DNA of 26,292 nt from JAGDMS01 sp050015455 (GCA_050015455.1 JBEKBJ010000074.1:1-26292); one strand, 5' to 3'; shown: positions 14,682 through 23,022, counted from the first letter of the stretch. Notes: generated from the letters alone by a model not told the origin. Numbers and translations: made by a program.

Positions 14682-15863
14682 TCACTTCCGCTGATCGAAG
14701 CGCCGGCCGCACACTATCGACGCGATGATGATCTTCTGCATCTGCAGCGTGCCGCCGGCGATGGGCCAGCCGCGGCTGTCGCGCAGCATGCGTTCGATCG
14801 GATACTGGGTCGAGTAGCCGTAGCCACCGAGGATATCCATGGCCATGTCGGTCACCGCCTTCGCCGTCTCGTTGGCGAACACCTTGGCCATCGACGTCTC
14901 TTTGATCGATGGGATGCCTCTGCCGGCGTTGACCGCGGCGCGGTAAACGAGCAGGCGCGCGGCATCGACGCGGACGGCCATGTCCGCCAGCATCATCTGA
15001 ATCGCCTGCCGGTCGCAGATCGGTTTCCCGAATGTCTGGCGCTGCTTGGCGTACTCGACCGCGAACTCCAGGGCGCCGGTAGCGATGCCCAGCGCCATGG
15101 TGGCGTTGCCGCAGCGCTCGATGTCGAAGCACTGCATGAGCATGGCGAAGCCGCCGGGTGGCACGATGAGGTTCTCCTCGGGCACGAAACAGTCCTCGAA
15201 GATCAGGTCGCAGCTCGGGAAGGCGCGCAGCCCCATGAACTGCTCCTGCTTTCCGAATGTGAAACCCGGCGTACCCTTCTCGATCACCACACCGGCGATG
15301 CCCTTCGGCCCCGGCACATCGCCAACGCGGCAGTACACCATGTAGGCCCCGGAGTGGCCGCCGCCGGTACAGAAGCACTTGCGGCCGTTGACGCGGTAGC
15401 CGCCGTCGCACTTGTCGGCACGGGTGCGCAAGTCGGTGAGGGCGCTGCCCGCTTCCGGCTCGGTCATGCCGATCGAGACCTGGAGCCTGGCTTGCGCCAC
15501 CGGCGGCAGCCAGCGCGCTTTTTGCGCGTCGTTGCCAAAGAACTCGATGACGCGCACCGGCCCCACGTTCGACTCGAAGACGGCGGCCGCGGCCAGCGGC
15601 GACACCGCCGCGAGCTGCTCGATGCACAGGATCGCGGACAGCAGCTCCTGCCCGCCACCGCCGTACGCTTCCGGCAGACACATGCCGATCAGGCCCATCT
15701 GCACCATCTTCTCCACCAGCTCCATCATCCTTTTTTGAAGAGATGGGTCGCGTAGCGAGCCCGCGCGATCGCACAGAGCAACAACCTCGCGGCATTCTTG
15801 TTGCGCGAACTTGCGCACGGTTTGCTGCAATAGTTCCTGTTGCTCGGTGAGTTGAAAGTCCAC
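14682..15863 (-). CDS. Acyl-CoA dehydrogenase
   Basis: A 393-residue FAD-dependent acyl-CoA dehydrogenase. It has the N-terminal helical domain (FQLTEQQELLQQTVRKFAQQ), the flavin-contacting SIGMTEPEAGSALTDLRT and YRVNGRKCFCTGGGHS segments, and the C-terminal helical domain (VEYAKQRQTFGKPI, LGGYGYSTQYPIERMLRD). It inserts a double bond into an acyl-CoA and passes electrons to ETF. The usual EGT near the C-terminus is PIAGGT, so the common catalytic Glu is absent there. E249 in FDIERCGN sits where isovaleryl- and long-chain acyl-CoA dehydrogenases carry theirs. The start is the GTG at 15863, with AGGAGG 6 nt before it; a longer frame to 15938 lacks such a site. Substrate unknown. Confidence 0.94.
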   Translation of the reverse strand: MDFQLTEQQELLQQTVRKFAQQECREVVALCDRAGSLRDPSLQKRMMELVEKMVQMGLIGMCLPEAYGGGGQELLSAILCIEQLAAVSPLAAAAVFESNVGPVRVIEFFGNDAQKARWLPPVAQARLQVSIGMTEPEAGSALTDLRTRADKCDGGYRVNGRKCFCTGGGHSGAYMVYCRVGDVPGPKGIAGVVIEKGTPGFTFGKQEQFMGLRAFPSCDLIFEDCFVPEENLIVPPGGFAMLMQCFDIERCGNATMALGIATGALEFAVEYAKQRQTFGKPICDRQAIQMMLADMAVRVDAARLLVYRAAVNAGRGIPSIKETSMAKVFANETAKAVTDMAMDILGGYGYSTQYPIERMLRDSRGWPIAGGTLQMQKIIIASIVCGRRFDQRK

Positions 15864-16267
15864 GGAGATCCTCCTGTGTCTGTCAGCCGCGGCTTCGGCG
15901 AGGCAAGACTCGGCCTGTCGCGCGAAGAGTTTGACCAAATCGCTTGTGCATCGTCAATAAGCATCGAGCCGGTGCACAGCGAGTGGATGGCCCGGCTCGA
16001 AGCGGCAAACGCGGACGGTCCTTCGATACGGCCGCTGAGGAGCCGCGGCCTATTAGGAAACAACCGTCGGCGTCCAGATCGCGCCGCTCGATACACCGGC
16101 CCAAAACAACGGGCCGGCACTCGGGGCGAACGGTTGGGAAACTCTTCCACACTTCCACCCGTTCACCCCGAATAGGCCCCATTTTCAAGGGGCCGTATCG
16201 AAGGGGCGACTCGCGAGAAAATCGACAGTCCCCAAAGCGCGCGGGACCTGAACCGCGAAGGAATGTC
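15864..16267. other. Intergenic region holding REPIN-like locus C
   Basis: These 404 bases lie upstream of the acyl-CoA dehydrogenase gene and downstream of the permease operon. No gene is supported. They hold the two inverted repeat units at 16017-16063 and 16165-16210, with about 100 nt between them. Any promoter for the dehydrogenase gene must lie here, but no clear boxes were found. Confidence 0.5.
16017..16210. repeat. REPIN-like doublet, locus C
   Basis: Unit C1 (16017-16063) reads GGTCCTTCGATACGGCCGC, then loop, then GCGGCCTATTAGGAAACAACC, with inner GGCCGC (16030-16035) and GCGGCC (16045-16050). Unit C2 (16165-16210) has inner GGCCCC (16175-16180) and GGGGCC (16188-16193), followed by GTATCGAAGGGGC. 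C2 is followed by CTCGCGAGAAAATCGACAGTCC. Its parts recur beside A1 (CGCGAGAAA, inverted) and A2 (ATCGACAGTC), so the repeat extends beyond the hairpin. Spacing between units is wider than at loci A and B. Confidence 0.8.
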
Positions 16268-17281
16268 TCAGCGCGCTGTGGCGCGCGGGTCGAGGCGGTC
16301 ACGCAGATAATCGCCGAGGAAATTGAACGCCATGATGGTGAGGAAAATGAAGACGCCTGGGGTCAGGATCCACGGGTACTTGACGAGGTTCTGCACGTTC
16401 TGCGCGTCGGCGAGCAGATTCCCCCAGCTGGCGCTCGGCTCCTGAATACCCAGGCCGAGCAAGGACAGCGCGCTCTCACCCAGGATGAAGCCGGGGATGC
16501 TGATGGTCGCCGCGATGATCGTGTAGCTGAAGGTTCCCGGGATGATGTGGCGCGTGAGGATACGCCAGCGCGTGGCGCCGAGCGCGCGAGCGGCGGCGAC
16601 ATACTCGTACTCCCGCAGCGACGACACCATGCCGCGGATGATGCGGGCGAAGCCCGCCCAGCTGATGAAGCTCATCAGAACGACGATGAGGAAGAACGTG
16701 GTCGCCGAAGACAGGTTCGACGGGATCACCGCCGCCAGTGCCAGCAAGAAGTAAAAAGACGGCAGTGACATCTCGACTTCGACCAGCCGCATCATGATGT
16801 TGTCCACCCAGCCGCCGGTGTAGCCGGCGATACTGCCGACCAGCGTCCCGATGGTGAAGCTGATGGCGACGCCGACGACCCCGATCGAGAGACTGACTCG
16901 GCTGCCGTAGACGATGCGCGAGAAGAGATCGCGCCCCAGACCGTCCGTGCCCAGCAAGAAGAACTTCGCAGCCTCGGGCGGCGTGGTGAACAGGTGCCCG
17001 TGGTACAAAAGGCGGACGGGGACACGCACATCCGTCCTCTCCTCGTAGCGCCGCGTGACTGCGTCGGCGAGCACATAGGGATGCGTGTAGAAGAACGACT
17101 CGCCCCAACGCGCCGGCGGGTTGAGGCGCAGGCTCGATGGCGGGCAGTGCGGGGAAGTACGGTTTTGTTCAGTGAAGTCGTATGGTGCCACGAACGGCGC
17201 CGCAATCGCGGTGAGATAGAACAGCGCCAACAGCGCGGCGCTGGCCAAGACGACGGCGCCGGGACGGCGAGGGGCGGTCAT
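16268..17281 (-). CDS. ABC importer permease, OppC/DppC type
   Basis: A 337-residue inner-membrane permease of the peptide/nickel/opine importer family. The first membrane segment (about residues 8-30) is followed by a periplasmic loop of some 85 residues, longer than usual. Then come LLGTDGLGRDLFSRIVYGSRVSL and further membrane helices. The cytoplasmic EAA loop AARALGATRWRILTRHIIPG contacts the ATPase subunit. The ATG at 17281 is chosen over an upstream start at 17296 because MTAPRRPG fits a short cytoplasmic N-terminus. It follows the OppB-type gene on the same strand but is separated from it by a 144-nt palindromic element. No ATPase gene follows. Confidence 0.93.
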   Translation of the reverse strand: MTAPRRPGAVVLASAALLALFYLTAIAAPFVAPYDFTEQNRTSPHCPPSSLRLNPPARWGESFFYTHPYVLADAVTRRYEERTDVRVPVRLLYHGHLFTTPPEAAKFFLLGTDGLGRDLFSRIVYGSRVSLSIGVVGVAISFTIGTLVGSIAGYTGGWVDNIMMRLVEVEMSLPSFYFLLALAAVIPSNLSSATTFFLIVVLMSFISWAGFARIIRGMVSSLREYEYVAAARALGATRWRILTRHIIPGTFSYTIIAATISIPGFILGESALSLLGLGIQEPSASWGNLLADAQNVQNLVKYPWILTPGVFIFLTIMAFNFLGDYLRDRLDPRATAR

Positions 17282-17294
17282 GCTCGGACCACGC

Positions 17295-17424
17295 AAAGAA
17301 GAATGTCAAACCGGAAATGCAAAATGGCGAACCGGTCAATGCAGGATCCCGACGTGTAACATGGATCATTTGCCGGTTTGAGATTCTGAATTTGCCATTT
17401 CCGGTTTGACGTTCTCATCTTCTT
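17295..17424. repeat. Palindromic element between the two permease genes
   Basis: The 15-mer GTCAAACCGGAAATG (17305-17319) recurs as its exact reverse complement CATTTCCGGTTTGAC (17396-17410). Partial complementarity continues outward, AAGAA against TTCTT. A nested, less perfect pair lies inside: AACCGGTCAATG (17330-17341) and CATTTGCCGGTTTG (17367-17380). The motif AAACCGG-nn-AATG thus occurs four times, two in each direction. The element fills almost the whole gap inside the operon. Confidence 0.8.
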
Positions 17425-17425
17425 T

Positions 17426-18409
17426 TCACCGGCTGCTCTCCAGCCGCGTGAAGTCGATGCGCGGGTCCACCAGCGTCAGCGCCAGATCCGCCAGGAGATT
17501 GCCCATCAGCAGCAGTACCGAACCGATGAGCACCGAGCCCATGACGAGGTAGACGTCGAGCGAGCGCACGCCGTCGAGCATCAACGCTCCCAGACCCTGC
17601 AGGTTCATCACTGCCTCCACCAGGGCGGCGCCGCCGAGCAGGTTGCCGAGCTCGTACCCCGCAAGTGTGATGAACGGGTTGAGCGCATTGCGCAGGATGT
17701 GCTTGCCGACCACGACGCGTTCGGAGAGGCCCTTGGCGCGCGCCGTGCGCACGTAATCCGCTTGCTTGATCTCGAGAATGTTGGCCCGCATCAGCCGCAT
17801 GAGGCTCGCCATGCCGCCGATGCCGAGCACGAACATCGGCAGCCACAGGTGGTGCAGGCGGTCAGCGATCTTGCCCGAGACCGACAGGCTGTCGTAGTCC
17901 ACCGAGAAGGAGCCGCCGATCGGAAACCAGCCGGTCCGCAAGGCGGCGAACATCAGCAGGAACGCCAGGAAAAAGTTCGGCAGCGACATGCCGAAGAACG
18001 CCATGAACGACAGCACCCGATCAGCAAAGGAGTTCGGCCGCAGCGCCACGGCGATGCCGATTGGGATCGCCAAGCTCCAGGTCACCAGCATGCTCGCGGC
18101 CGCCAGAATAACGGTATTCAAGGCGCGCGCGCCGATGAGGTCGACGACTTTGACGCGGTAAGCGACCGACAGGCCCAGATCCAAATGCAGCACGCGCCAC
18201 AGCCACTTGAAATAACGGATCACTAATGGATCACCGTAGCCGAACTGCAGCTCCATCTGATGGATCAAATCCGGCGAGATCGACGGGTTCATCTTGAGCG
18301 TGCTGAAGTAATCCCCGGGCGCCAGATCGATGATCAGAAATGCCAGTAAGGTGATCCCGAGTAACAGCGGAATCATGTGGAGGAGACGGCGGGTTACGTA
18401 GCCCAACAT
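17426..18409 (-). CDS. ABC importer permease, OppB/DppB type
   Basis: A 327-residue inner-membrane permease with the OppB/DppB start MLGYVTRRLLHMIPLLLGITLLAFLI. Six predicted membrane helices follow, with the FFGMSLPNFFLAFLLM segment. The EAA loop is QADYVRTARAKGLSERVVVGKHILRNALNPF, and the C-terminus is typical (LVDPRIDFTR). It starts 16 nt after the solute-binding protein gene, so it is co-transcribed. With the OppC-type partner it forms the channel of a binding-protein-dependent importer for oligopeptides or similar compounds. The ATP-binding subunits must be encoded elsewhere. Confidence 0.94.
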   Translation of the reverse strand: MLGYVTRRLLHMIPLLLGITLLAFLIIDLAPGDYFSTLKMNPSISPDLIHQMELQFGYGDPLVIRYFKWLWRVLHLDLGLSVAYRVKVVDLIGARALNTVILAAASMLVTWSLAIPIGIAVALRPNSFADRVLSFMAFFGMSLPNFFLAFLLMFAALRTGWFPIGGSFSVDYDSLSVSGKIADRLHHLWLPMFVLGIGGMASLMRLMRANILEIKQADYVRTARAKGLSERVVVGKHILRNALNPFITLAGYELGNLLGGAALVEAVMNLQGLGALMLDGVRSLDVYLVMGSVLIGSVLLLMGNLLADLALTLVDPRIDFTRLESSR

Positions 18410-18425
18410 CAGCGCCCTCTTGCCT

Positions 18426-20126
18426 TCATTTCTCCGCCACTCGGATCAGCTCGGGACGATACAGGCCCCAGACGGTCGGCTCGAAATTCTGCAAGAAGCG
18501 CTTGTACGCAATGAACTGCGTCTGCCGGATGGTTTCGATCATCGGCAACTGTTGGTGCAGGATGTCCTGGATTCGCCAGTAGTATTGTGGACGTTTCTGC
18601 ACGTCCAGCTCGCGCGAGCCTTGCTCCAGGAGCTGATCGATTTCCGCTTCCCACGCTGTCGCCGGCGTTGTTTGGTTCGGGTTCCACAGATGCAGGTTGC
18701 CGCTCGAGCGCAACAGGTTGGCACCGTTGTTGGGCTCGATGGTACCGGTGAAGCCGATGAGGACGGCATCCCAATCGAAGGTGTGGTCGAGCTTCTCCAC
18801 CAGCGTGGTGAAGTCGAGCGGCCGGTAGTCCACCTTCATGCCGAGCTTCGTCCAGTCCTCCTTGAGCATCGAGCAAATGCGCTCGCGGACCTGATTGCCG
18901 GCGTTGGTGTTGAGGGTGAACTCGATGGGGTTGCCGGCCGCATCTTCGAGGATGCCGTCGTTGTTGCGGTCGACGTAACCGCCTTGCTTCAGCAGCCGCC
19001 TGGCCTCGTCGAGGTCGTAGGCGTAATCCTGCAGTCTGGGGTTGTGGTACAACTTGTTCTCGGGCGAGATCTCCGCCACTGCCGGCTTGCCGTAGCCGTT
19101 AAGGCAGTTGAGGATCATCGACTGCTTGTCGATGGCATGCGCCAACGCCTTGAGGAAGTATGGGTCGGTGAACCAGGTGAGCCGGGGATCGGTCTTGCCA
19201 TTTTCAAGGTAGTGGCGCGGATTGCGGTTGAACCCGACGAACTGGGAGCCGGTGTCGAGGCCGACCTCCTCCAGGCTGATGTGGAGCGCATCGGCTTTGT
19301 CGCGCAAATCGGCGACCTCCTCCGGGCGCGGTGTATGACTGTCGGTCTGGCCGGAGAGGAACTTCAGGTACATAGTGTCCTGATTGGGGACAATGAGGAG
19401 TGTCTCGTTTTCGAGATACGGCAAAGGCGTGCCGTTCGCGTCCTTCATCCAGTAGTCTGGGTTGCGCCGGAATTCGATGAATTGCGCCGGCACGTACCGG
19501 GCCAGACGGTAGAAACCGGTGCCGATGATCTGGTCGGGTGGTGTGTCGATGCCCCAGCTCTGGGCGAAGGTGCCGTTCTCCAGCGCGCGGCCGAGGATGT
19601 GTTTGGGAAGGATCGCCTGACTGAGCGAGTTGACCAGCGGCGCGAAGGGCCGCGGCACAGTGAAGCGTACGGTGTAATCGTCGATGACTTCCGTCTTGAT
19701 CGGCTGGCCGTCGACCAGCAGCGTGTGCTTGCTGCTGTTCGCCACTCTGTCGTCAAAGATGGCGGCAAACGTAAACCCCACGTCAGCAGCGGTGAAGGGC
19801 ACGCCGTCGTGCCAGCGCACGTCGTGGCGGAGGTGGAAGGTGTAGACCGTGCCGCTGTTGTTCACCTCCCATCTTTCAGCCAGTGACGGCTCCATTTCCG
19901 TGGTCTTCGGATTCAGCCGCACCAGGCCTTCGAACAACGCGCCGACGGCCGTTGCCGAAGCGCTGTCCACCACAAGCAGCGGGTTGAAAGTTTTCGGATC
20001 GCTGATAGTCGCGCTCACCATCCGCTGGCCGCGCGGCGCCCCGGCGGTGCCAGTGCTGTCCGGGCTTTGACATGCCGTGATGGCGGAGAGGAGTACGACA
20101 GCGATGAGGACAACGATACAGCGCAT
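18426..20126 (-). CDS. Extracellular solute-binding lipoprotein, family 5 (OppA/DppA-like)
   Basis: A 566-residue periplasmic binding lipoprotein. The signal peptide MRCIVVLIAVVLLSAITAC ends in an ITAC lipobox with C19. Family 5 features follow: DPKTFNPLLVVDSASA, EGLVRLNPKTTEMEPSLAERWEV, LRHDVRWHDGVPFTAADVGFTF, GTGFYRLARYVP and LAHAIDKQSMI. It binds a peptide or similar ligand and delivers it to the two permeases encoded next. An EF-hand-like stretch, DRNNDGILEDAAGN, is odd for this family and could bind calcium. The ATG at 20126 shares one base with the stop of the upstream gene (TGATG), which fixes the start and shows translational coupling. Confidence 0.94.
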   Translation of the reverse strand: MRCIVVLIAVVLLSAITACQSPDSTGTAGAPRGQRMVSATISDPKTFNPLLVVDSASATAVGALFEGLVRLNPKTTEMEPSLAERWEVNNSGTVYTFHLRHDVRWHDGVPFTAADVGFTFAAIFDDRVANSSKHTLLVDGQPIKTEVIDDYTVRFTVPRPFAPLVNSLSQAILPKHILGRALENGTFAQSWGIDTPPDQIIGTGFYRLARYVPAQFIEFRRNPDYWMKDANGTPLPYLENETLLIVPNQDTMYLKFLSGQTDSHTPRPEEVADLRDKADALHISLEEVGLDTGSQFVGFNRNPRHYLENGKTDPRLTWFTDPYFLKALAHAIDKQSMILNCLNGYGKPAVAEISPENKLYHNPRLQDYAYDLDEARRLLKQGGYVDRNNDGILEDAAGNPIEFTLNTNAGNQVRERICSMLKEDWTKLGMKVDYRPLDFTTLVEKLDHTFDWDAVLIGFTGTIEPNNGANLLRSSGNLHLWNPNQTTPATAWEAEIDQLLEQGSRELDVQKRPQYYWRIQDILHQQLPMIETIRQTQFIAYKRFLQNFEPTVWGLYRPELIRVAEK

Positions 20127-20998
20127 CAGTCCGCAACCGAATCGAGGTTCACCACCTTGGCACCTGGTGGTATCTGCACCGCAAAGACGGGGGCATCGAG
20201 CTTCGGATTCAGATCGATGTCCTCCAACGCGATTTCCAGCGAGCGCTGCCATTCCGGAACCTCCAGTGTAATGTGTGTGGCGAGCGCGAACCCGTTTTGG
20301 TCCTCATAGTCGCCAAACGTTGCGCGCCACTGCGTCTGTCCATCCGCACTCTGCTCTTCCGCGCCGAGCGGCAACGCCGCCGGCGAGAACCAAACCACCT
20401 GTGCGCCCCGCGCTGAATCCTGCCGCAAGCGGATGGAGCCCGATGGCGCGTCGAATGAAACCCTCGACTCTGCAGCTTGCCGCGGCGGCGGCGTGCCAAG
20501 AACAAGGTCGACGAGATCGTGCACCGGTAGAGTCAGCCGCACGTAGCGCCACAGGTTCTCGGGGGAGGCGTGCCCATGATAAACGGTATTCTCCTGGCGC
20601 GCGTACGCCGTCAGCGCGCCGTCATCCGCAACCAGCACAAAGACGGAGCCGAACAGCGACAGCACTTCGACACGCAGCCGGTCGGGCCGCGCCACCGCGA
20701 TGGCCTCCCGCGAGCTGTTAGACTCTTCGGGGTCGCGATAGCGGATATGGGCCAACGCCCGAAGGCTGCGCACGTGCTCGCGGCGCTGCGCCAATACCGC
20801 CTGCAACTCGGCGGCGGTGGGCAGTACCGGCGGCGGCACCGCCGCCACGGGACGGCGTACGGCTGCACAGCCGCTCCAGAGCACGGCGGCGCATAACACG
20901 GCGGCGAGGGCGGCGGCCTGGGACGAAAGTCTACCGCGGGGAACGCGCCGGACTGTAGCCGCTACGAGCCGGCCTCCAGCTGCGCCACAGGCGATCAT
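20126..20998 (-). CDS. LolB/DUF4292-like outer-membrane lipoprotein
   Basis: A 290-residue lipoprotein. A long basic N-terminus and hydrophobic stretch (about residues 28-43) end in the lipobox WSGC with C44. The mature part (RSLRALAHIRYRDPEES, REAIAVARPDRLRVEVLSLFGSVFVLVADDG, LTLPVHDLVDLVLG) resembles the half-barrel LolB/LolA fold and DUF4292 proteins, which handle lipoproteins at the outer membrane. The ATG at 20998 lies 8 nt after the TPR gene stop. The gene shares one base with the solute-binding protein gene. In many Gram-negative genomes a DUF4292-like gene follows a TPR lipoprotein gene; that pairing is known, but its exact role is not. Confidence 0.82.
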   Translation of the reverse strand: MIACGAAGGRLVAATVRRVPRGRLSSQAAALAAVLCAAVLWSGCAAVRRPVAAVPPPVLPTAAELQAVLAQRREHVRSLRALAHIRYRDPEESNSSREAIAVARPDRLRVEVLSLFGSVFVLVADDGALTAYARQENTVYHGHASPENLWRYVRLTLPVHDLVDLVLGTPPPRQAAESRVSFDAPSGSIRLRQDSARGAQVVWFSPAALPLGAEEQSADGQTQWRATFGDYEDQNGFALATHITLEVPEWQRSLEIALEDIDLNPKLDAPVFAVQIPPGAKVVNLDSVAD

Positions 20999-21006
20999 CG
21001 GCAGGC

Positions 21007-22791
21007 TCAGGATTCCTTCCCGATTTCCGAGTGGCTGCCCTCCAACACCTGAATCTTGCCTTTGATCCGCTCGACTTGCGCCTTCTCTGTCGAGTGACTA
21101 AGCGCGTCCTGGTACAAGCGCAAGGCCTCTTCGGGCTTGCCGGTTTGGCGGTAGGCATCCGCCAGATGCTCGGTGATCGTGGGATCATCACCGGCGAGCT
21201 CGAGCGCATGCTCCAGCTGCTCGACGGCTTTGTCGTAATCGCCGCGCTGGTAGTACACCCATCCCAGGCTGTCGATGTAGAACCCGTCGGTCGGGTCGAG
21301 GGCGATGGCGCGACGGATGAGGTCTTCAGCCTCGTCCAGTTGCACACCCATTTCAGCGAAGGTGTACCCGAGATAATTCAGCGCCGGAGCATTCTGCGGG
21401 TTCAGCTCTATAGCCTTCCGCATCTCGGCGATGCCAGCGTTCTTGTCTTTCGCCTCGTCGTACAGCGCCCCGAGCGTGAAGTGATACTTGTCGTTATTCG
21501 GTTCGCGCTCCACCATCTCCTTCACCAGACTGATGGCCTCGGGGAGGTCGCCTTTTTCGCGGTACAAGGACGCGAGCAATCCAACCAGCTCGCCATCGTC
21601 GGCTTTGGCTTCAAGCCCGTCTTTCACGTGCGCGATGGCCTCGTCGAGACGCCCTTGCTTCTGGCGGATGTAACTTATGCGCACCGCAGCATCGACGTAG
21701 AACTCCGAGTCGCGCGGAATGTGTTCGAACTCGGAGACCGCACGCTCGTAGTCCTTCATCTCAGCGTACACCGAGCCCAAGTAGTAACGCACGCGCGCGT
21801 TCTGCGGTTCGGCCGCCAGCACCAGCGTGAACTCGGTCGCCGCTCTGTCGTAGTCACCCTTCTCGAAGTAGATGAGGCCGATCTTCACCCGGGTGTCCTG
21901 CGGATCGGTCTCCGTCTTCTCCAACTCCTGGAACTGTGAGAGCGCCTCATCCAACCGCTTCTGTCCCACGTACAGTCCACCGAGACGTTTACGCGCCACC
22001 GCGCTCTGCGGGTCGGTCTTGAGCACGCGCTGATACAGCTCAATGGCTTGGTCGTTCTTCTCCTCGGCCTCGTACAGCAATGCCATGTCGAGGAGGACCA
22101 TCTCCGATTCCGGGTTCAACCGCAGCGCCTCTTTGTAAGCGTCCTCGGCCTTGTCGAAATTGTGCGCTGCCGCCTGCACGCGCCCCAGATAGTAATAACC
22201 CAGGAACGACTGCGGGCTCATGCGGGTCAGTTCCTCCAGCACCGTCACCGCGCGGTCGAATTCGCCGCGCTTACCGTACAAAGCGCCGAGAAACAGGTGA
22301 GCTTCCTGGTTGTTGGGGTCGAGTTGAAGGACGGCTTCGTATTCCCCTGCTGCGTTGGCGTCCTGGCCGAGCGCCGAGAGGATGCCGGCATGCAGCACAC
22401 GTGCCTGCGCGTTTTGCGGATCGAGCTCGATCGCCTTCTCGATCTGAGCCAGCGCTTCCTGCAGGCGGCTGGCTCGCACATAGAGGATGGCCAAACGCTG
22501 TCGCAGCAGCGGTGACGCGGGGTCCGCGTGGACCGCCAATTCGTACTCTTTCAGGGCCACCGCCTGGTCGCCACGGTTCATGGCGATCTCGGCCTTGAGG
22601 AAATGTCCTTCGGCCTCCGCCTCCGGCGGCAGCTGGGCTGTCACGAACTGCGAGGAGCCCATTTCGGTGGCCCAGGGAAACTGCCCATGCGGCGAGATTC
22701 GTCTCTGAACGGCGGCACATCCCCCGAGGAGCGCACAGCACCCGATGACGACCGCCGCATTCCACGTAGAGGAAAGGCGTAACTGCATCAT
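21007..22791 (-). CDS. Tetratricopeptide repeat lipoprotein
   Basis: A 594-residue lipoprotein with signal peptide and lipobox LLGGC (C25 from the first Met). From about residue 60 to 580 it is built of roughly fourteen TPR units of 34 residues, for example AVALKEYELAVHADPASPLLRQRLA and DQAIELYQRVLKTDPQSAVARKRL. TPR scaffolds mediate protein-protein contacts, here probably at the outer membrane in the periplasm. Two consecutive ATG codons (22791 and 22788) are possible starts. It is the first gene of the operon that continues with the LolB-like lipoprotein and the ABC importer genes. Confidence 0.92.
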   Translation of the reverse strand: MMQLRLSSTWNAAVVIGCCALLGGCAAVQRRISPHGQFPWATEMGSSQFVTAQLPPEAEAEGHFLKAEIAMNRGDQAVALKEYELAVHADPASPLLRQRLAILYVRASRLQEALAQIEKAIELDPQNAQARVLHAGILSALGQDANAAGEYEAVLQLDPNNQEAHLFLGALYGKRGEFDRAVTVLEELTRMSPQSFLGYYYLGRVQAAAHNFDKAEDAYKEALRLNPESEMVLLDMALLYEAEEKNDQAIELYQRVLKTDPQSAVARKRLGGLYVGQKRLDEALSQFQELEKTETDPQDTRVKIGLIYFEKGDYDRAATEFTLVLAAEPQNARVRYYLGSVYAEMKDYERAVSEFEHIPRDSEFYVDAAVRISYIRQKQGRLDEAIAHVKDGLEAKADDGELVGLLASLYREKGDLPEAISLVKEMVEREPNNDKYHFTLGALYDEAKDKNAGIAEMRKAIELNPQNAPALNYLGYTFAEMGVQLDEAEDLIRRAIALDPTDGFYIDSLGWVYYQRGDYDKAVEQLEHALELAGDDPTITEHLADAYRQTGKPEEALRLYQDALSHSTEKAQVERIKGKIQVLEGSHSEIGKES

Positions 22792-22863
22792 TGGAAGCCC
22801 GTAGCATAGACGTCCGTGAGCATAGGATCAATCGAGGATCGCCAGCGGCGTGGAGCGCTTAAG

Positions 22864-22984
22864 CAGGCTGCTGAAAAACCCCCGAAAGGGGCGATTTTCG
22901 CGAAGTGGTGATTTCGAAAACCCTTGATTTTGGCCGCTTTCGTGAACATTAGAATTCCCTCGAAAGTCGTTTTTCAGCAGCCTG
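22864..22984. mobile_element. MITE-like element with 16-bp terminal inverted repeats
   Basis: CAGGCTGCTGAAAAAC (22864-22879) recurs as its exact reverse complement GTTTTTCAGCAGCCTG (22969-22984), bounding a 121-bp element without coding capacity. The interior is more AT-rich than the surroundings and has CGAAAG/CTTTCG motifs. The flanks are TTAAG on the left and TTAG on the right, possibly a blurred target duplication. Ends of this kind are typical of non-autonomous elements moved by a transposase encoded elsewhere. It sits between the histidine kinase gene and the TPR gene. Confidence 0.75.
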
Positions 22985-23022
22985 TTAGACACGAAATGCA
23001 ATCCGGCTGTTCCGTGCTGCGC

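Noticed and set aside
18420..19886. 488-codon plus-strand frame opposite the solute-binding protein gene
   Set aside because: It is an antisense shadow in GC-rich DNA. The minus strand has a signal peptide and clear family 5 motifs.
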